Shown in pieces: positions 14,186 to 15,963 of a stretch of DNA of 15,963 nt. The notes below the pieces were generated by a model. That model did no database searches. It was not told where the DNA came from and saw nothing but the letters and a program-made list of their open reading frames with translations. The translations under genes and the position numbers were made by a program. The stretch lies in NCBI GenBank assembly GCA_964531735.1, contig CAZHGD010000172.1, positions 1-15,963 on the forward strand. Direction: 5' to 3'. This DNA comes from CAZHGD01 sp964531735. Its GTDB lineage: Bacteria > Armatimonadota > UBA10988. Position 1 is the first letter of the stretch, and the number at the start of each line of letters is the position of its first letter.

Positions 14186-15963
14186 CTACTTCACCATCGC
14201 CACCGGCAACACGCTGCGCACCGTCGCCGGGCGCTCGCAGGTGGCGTGTTGCCGCCCCTTCGTCAGCGCTTTGACCCGCTCGCTGATGTAGGCGTCCAAC
14301 TCCGCCAGCGTCACCACGCCGTCGCCGTTGTGGTCGGCCTGGCCGCTCAACGCCTCGACCAGCGCCTTCGTGAACGCGCCGTTGTGCCATTCGTCCTGCT
14401 CGTAGCTGACCTCGGAGGGCATGCAGCTCGACAGCGTGATCAGGCCGACCTCATCGGACAGCGCATCGCGCAGCACGTTGGTATAGTCGAGGCGGGCACC
14501 GGCCTTTCGCGCGCCGGTGGCGCCGGCCGAGTGGCAGGTGTCCAGCGCCAGCAGCACCTTGCCCGGCAGCGCGCGCAGCGCGGTGCGGAACTGCGACCAG
14601 TGCAGACCGGTGCGGCGAAGCCGTTCGGTGTCGCCGTCCGCGGGCAGGAAGTAGTACTCGCCGGCGCTGTCGGCCAGGCCGTGGCCGGCCAGGAACACCA
14701 CGGCGTAGTCTCGCTGCGTGACCTGCTTGGTCAGCCAGTCGAGCGCGTCGAGCACGCCGCCCTGGCTGGCCTCCTTGTCGGTGAGGAGCTTGACGTCCAC
14801 TTTGCGGAACAGCTTGCCGGCCTGCTGCTTCAGCACGTTGGCCAGGTCGGTGGCGTCCTTGGCGGCGTACCGCAGTGTGTACTCCTTGATGGCGTAGTCC
14901 GAAACGCCGACGGCGAGGACGTACATCGCCGGCTTCTGCTCCTCGGCGCCGTAGCGCACCGTGACCGATACCGGCACGCTGTGCGAGCCCGCATCGTTGG
15001 TGGCGATGGCGCTGATGGTGTTCTCGCCGGGGTTCAGCGGCACCGTGACCTGCTGCTCGCTGGGGTCGCGGCTGGGCACCAGGATGAACCGCCCACCAGT
15101 CAGCGGGCGGCCGTTCACGAGCGGGATGATCGCCACGACCTTGCGGTTGTTCGGGTCCTTCACGCGCAGGCGAACCGTGATCTCGCTGGTGGCCACGGTC
15201 GCGCCGTCGGCCGGTTCGAGGATCTCCACCTTCGGCGGCGCGAACTCGGCGATGCGCGCGGCGACCTTGGTGCCGTCGGTCTGCTGCTTGCGTGCGGCGT
15301 CGGCCTGCTTGACGGCTTCGGCCACAGTGCCCGCATCCAGCAGCCGCATGATCACATCCGGCCGATAGAACTGCTCGCGGAACTGCGCGGCCGGATAGTA
15401 GTCGGGCTCTTCGTCCTCGCCCCGGTTGATCTGCCAGCCGATCCACTTCTCGGCGGCGGGGGTGCAGGCGTAGTAGCCTTCCTCGGTCCAGGCGATCCAG
15501 TTGCCGTCCTTGGCGGGGAAGATGGAAAGGAGAGGTGGGACCTCCTTGGCGTCGGTGGTAAGGGGCCAGATGTGCACCAGTGCGCCAGCGGTGCTGCCGG
15601 CCAGGTAGCGCCGGTCCGGCGACTGGGCCAACTCGGTTACCTGTCGCGTGCAGCCAGTGAGCGTCCTCGTGGTCTGCTCTCCGCGTAGGTCGCGAACCGC
15701 CACGCGGTCGTGCATGACCGACTGGACTGCCAGTGCGCCGTCGGCGAGCCAACACGCTGCGCCGGCTTCGGCCATGGCCGGCACCAACAGACGCCCGTCC
15801 GCTGCGCGGACCTCCAACTGCAGCGTGCCTTCGCCGACGTAAGACAGCCTGCCCGTGGGACTCGTCCGTGTCGCGCGCACCCACCCAACGCCGTCGGTGA
15901 CCGGCCCAGCTAAGCAGCGATCCCGAGAAAATGTCGCCCAGGCAAGAATCGCCTGTGAGGCAC
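14186..15963 (-). CDS. WD40 / Ig-like / caspase (peptidase C14) protein with EF-hand (5' partial)
   Basis: At least 592 codons lie in the window. The frame is open through the right edge and still reads as propeller sequence (AWATFSRDRCLAG), so the GTG at 15880 is probably not the start. In protein order: WD40-like blades to about 15560; a block typical of WD40-caspase proteins (WTEEGYYACTP, WIGWQINRG, YRPDVIM; about 15505-15340); an Ala/Gln-rich helix; an Ig-like domain (about 15240-14960); then the caspase fold (from about 14940). The catalytic dyad is visible: His in VVFLAGHG (codon 14681-14683) and Cys in LALDTCHSAG (codon 14534-14536). A canonical EF-hand loop DHNGDGVVTLAE lies at 14300-14335, then the end SVLPVAMV. 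Bacterial orthocaspases of this type cleave after basic residues, and some are linked to stress or cell death; the target here is unknown. It converges on the secretin-like gene. Confidence 0.93.
   Translation of the reverse strand, partial: ASQAILAWATFSRDRCLAGPVTDGVGWVRATRTSPTGRLSYVGEGTLQLEVRAADGRLLVPAMAEAGAACWLADGALAVQSVMHDRVAVRDLRGEQTTRTLTGCTRQVTELAQSPDRRYLAGSTAGALVHIWPLTTDAKEVPPLLSIFPAKDGNWIAWTEEGYYACTPAAEKWIGWQINRGEDEEPDYYPAAQFREQFYRPDVIMRLLDAGTVAEAVKQADAARKQQTDGTKVAARIAEFAPPKVEILEPADGATVATSEITVRLRVKDPNNRKVVAIIPLVNGRPLTGGRFILVPSRDPSEQQVTVPLNPGENTISAIATNDAGSHSVPVSVTVRYGAEEQKPAMYVLAVGVSDYAIKEYTLRYAAKDATDLANVLKQQAGKLFRKVDVKLLTDKEASQGGVLDALDWLTKQVTQRDYAVVFLAGHGLADSAGEYYFLPADGDTERLRRTGLHWSQFRTALRALPGKVLLALDTCHSAGATGARKAGARLDYTNVLRDALSDEVGLITLSSCMPSEVSYEQDEWHNGAFTKALVEALSGQADHNGDGVVTLAELDAYISERVKALTKGRQHATCERPATVRSVLPVAMVK

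Overview
This is a 16 kb stretch of high-GC bacterial chromosome with ordinary bacterial gene structure: Shine-Dalgarno sites, GTG and ATG starts, short operons and sigma70-type promoters. Its content suggests a free-living heterotroph that degrades polysaccharides. It has secreted DUF4832-like and beta-helix carbohydrate proteins, an orthocaspase with a WD40-like part, a secretin-like protein (so probably two membranes), and hairpin repeats between genes. This mix is common in Armatimonadota, Planctomycetota, Hydrogenedentota and similar lineages. I lean weakly to Armatimonadota, but no marker gene here settles it.

Layout. Positions 1-636 (+) hold the 3' part of a CoxD-type MoxR AAA+ ATPase. 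It overlaps or closely precedes a secreted DUF4832-like carbohydrate protein (to 2597). That gene converges, only 9 bp apart, on a three-gene minus-strand operon read from 7817 down to 2607: a polysaccharide-deacetylase-like protein, a divergent NagB-like sugar-phosphate isomerase/deaminase, and a large secreted parallel beta-helix protein with a CBM9-like tail. A divergent control region (7818-8138) contains a strong sigma70 promoter with a 12-bp palindrome at the expected transcription start, then a hairpin repeat in the leader. This promoter should drive a plus-strand catabolic operon (8139-11118): a fumarylacetoacetate-hydrolase-family enzyme, a Gfo/Idh/MocA dehydrogenase and an AstE/AspA-type zinc deacylase.

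A second near-consensus promoter (11201-11230) starts a cell-envelope pair: a LysM-LysM-SH3-SH3-NlpC/P60 peptidoglycan hydrolase, followed 12 bp later by a small secretin-like protein. A 377-bp non-coding region (13809-14185) built of hairpin repeats separates this pair from a convergent WD40/Ig-like/caspase gene with a canonical EF-hand loop, which runs off the right edge.

No tRNA, rRNA, CRISPR array, transposase or phage gene was seen. The best leads are the hydrolase/secretin pair, the NagB-like enzyme with a changed catalytic motif, the uncharacterised FAH/dehydrogenase/deacylase operon, and one hairpin repeat family seen in three places.
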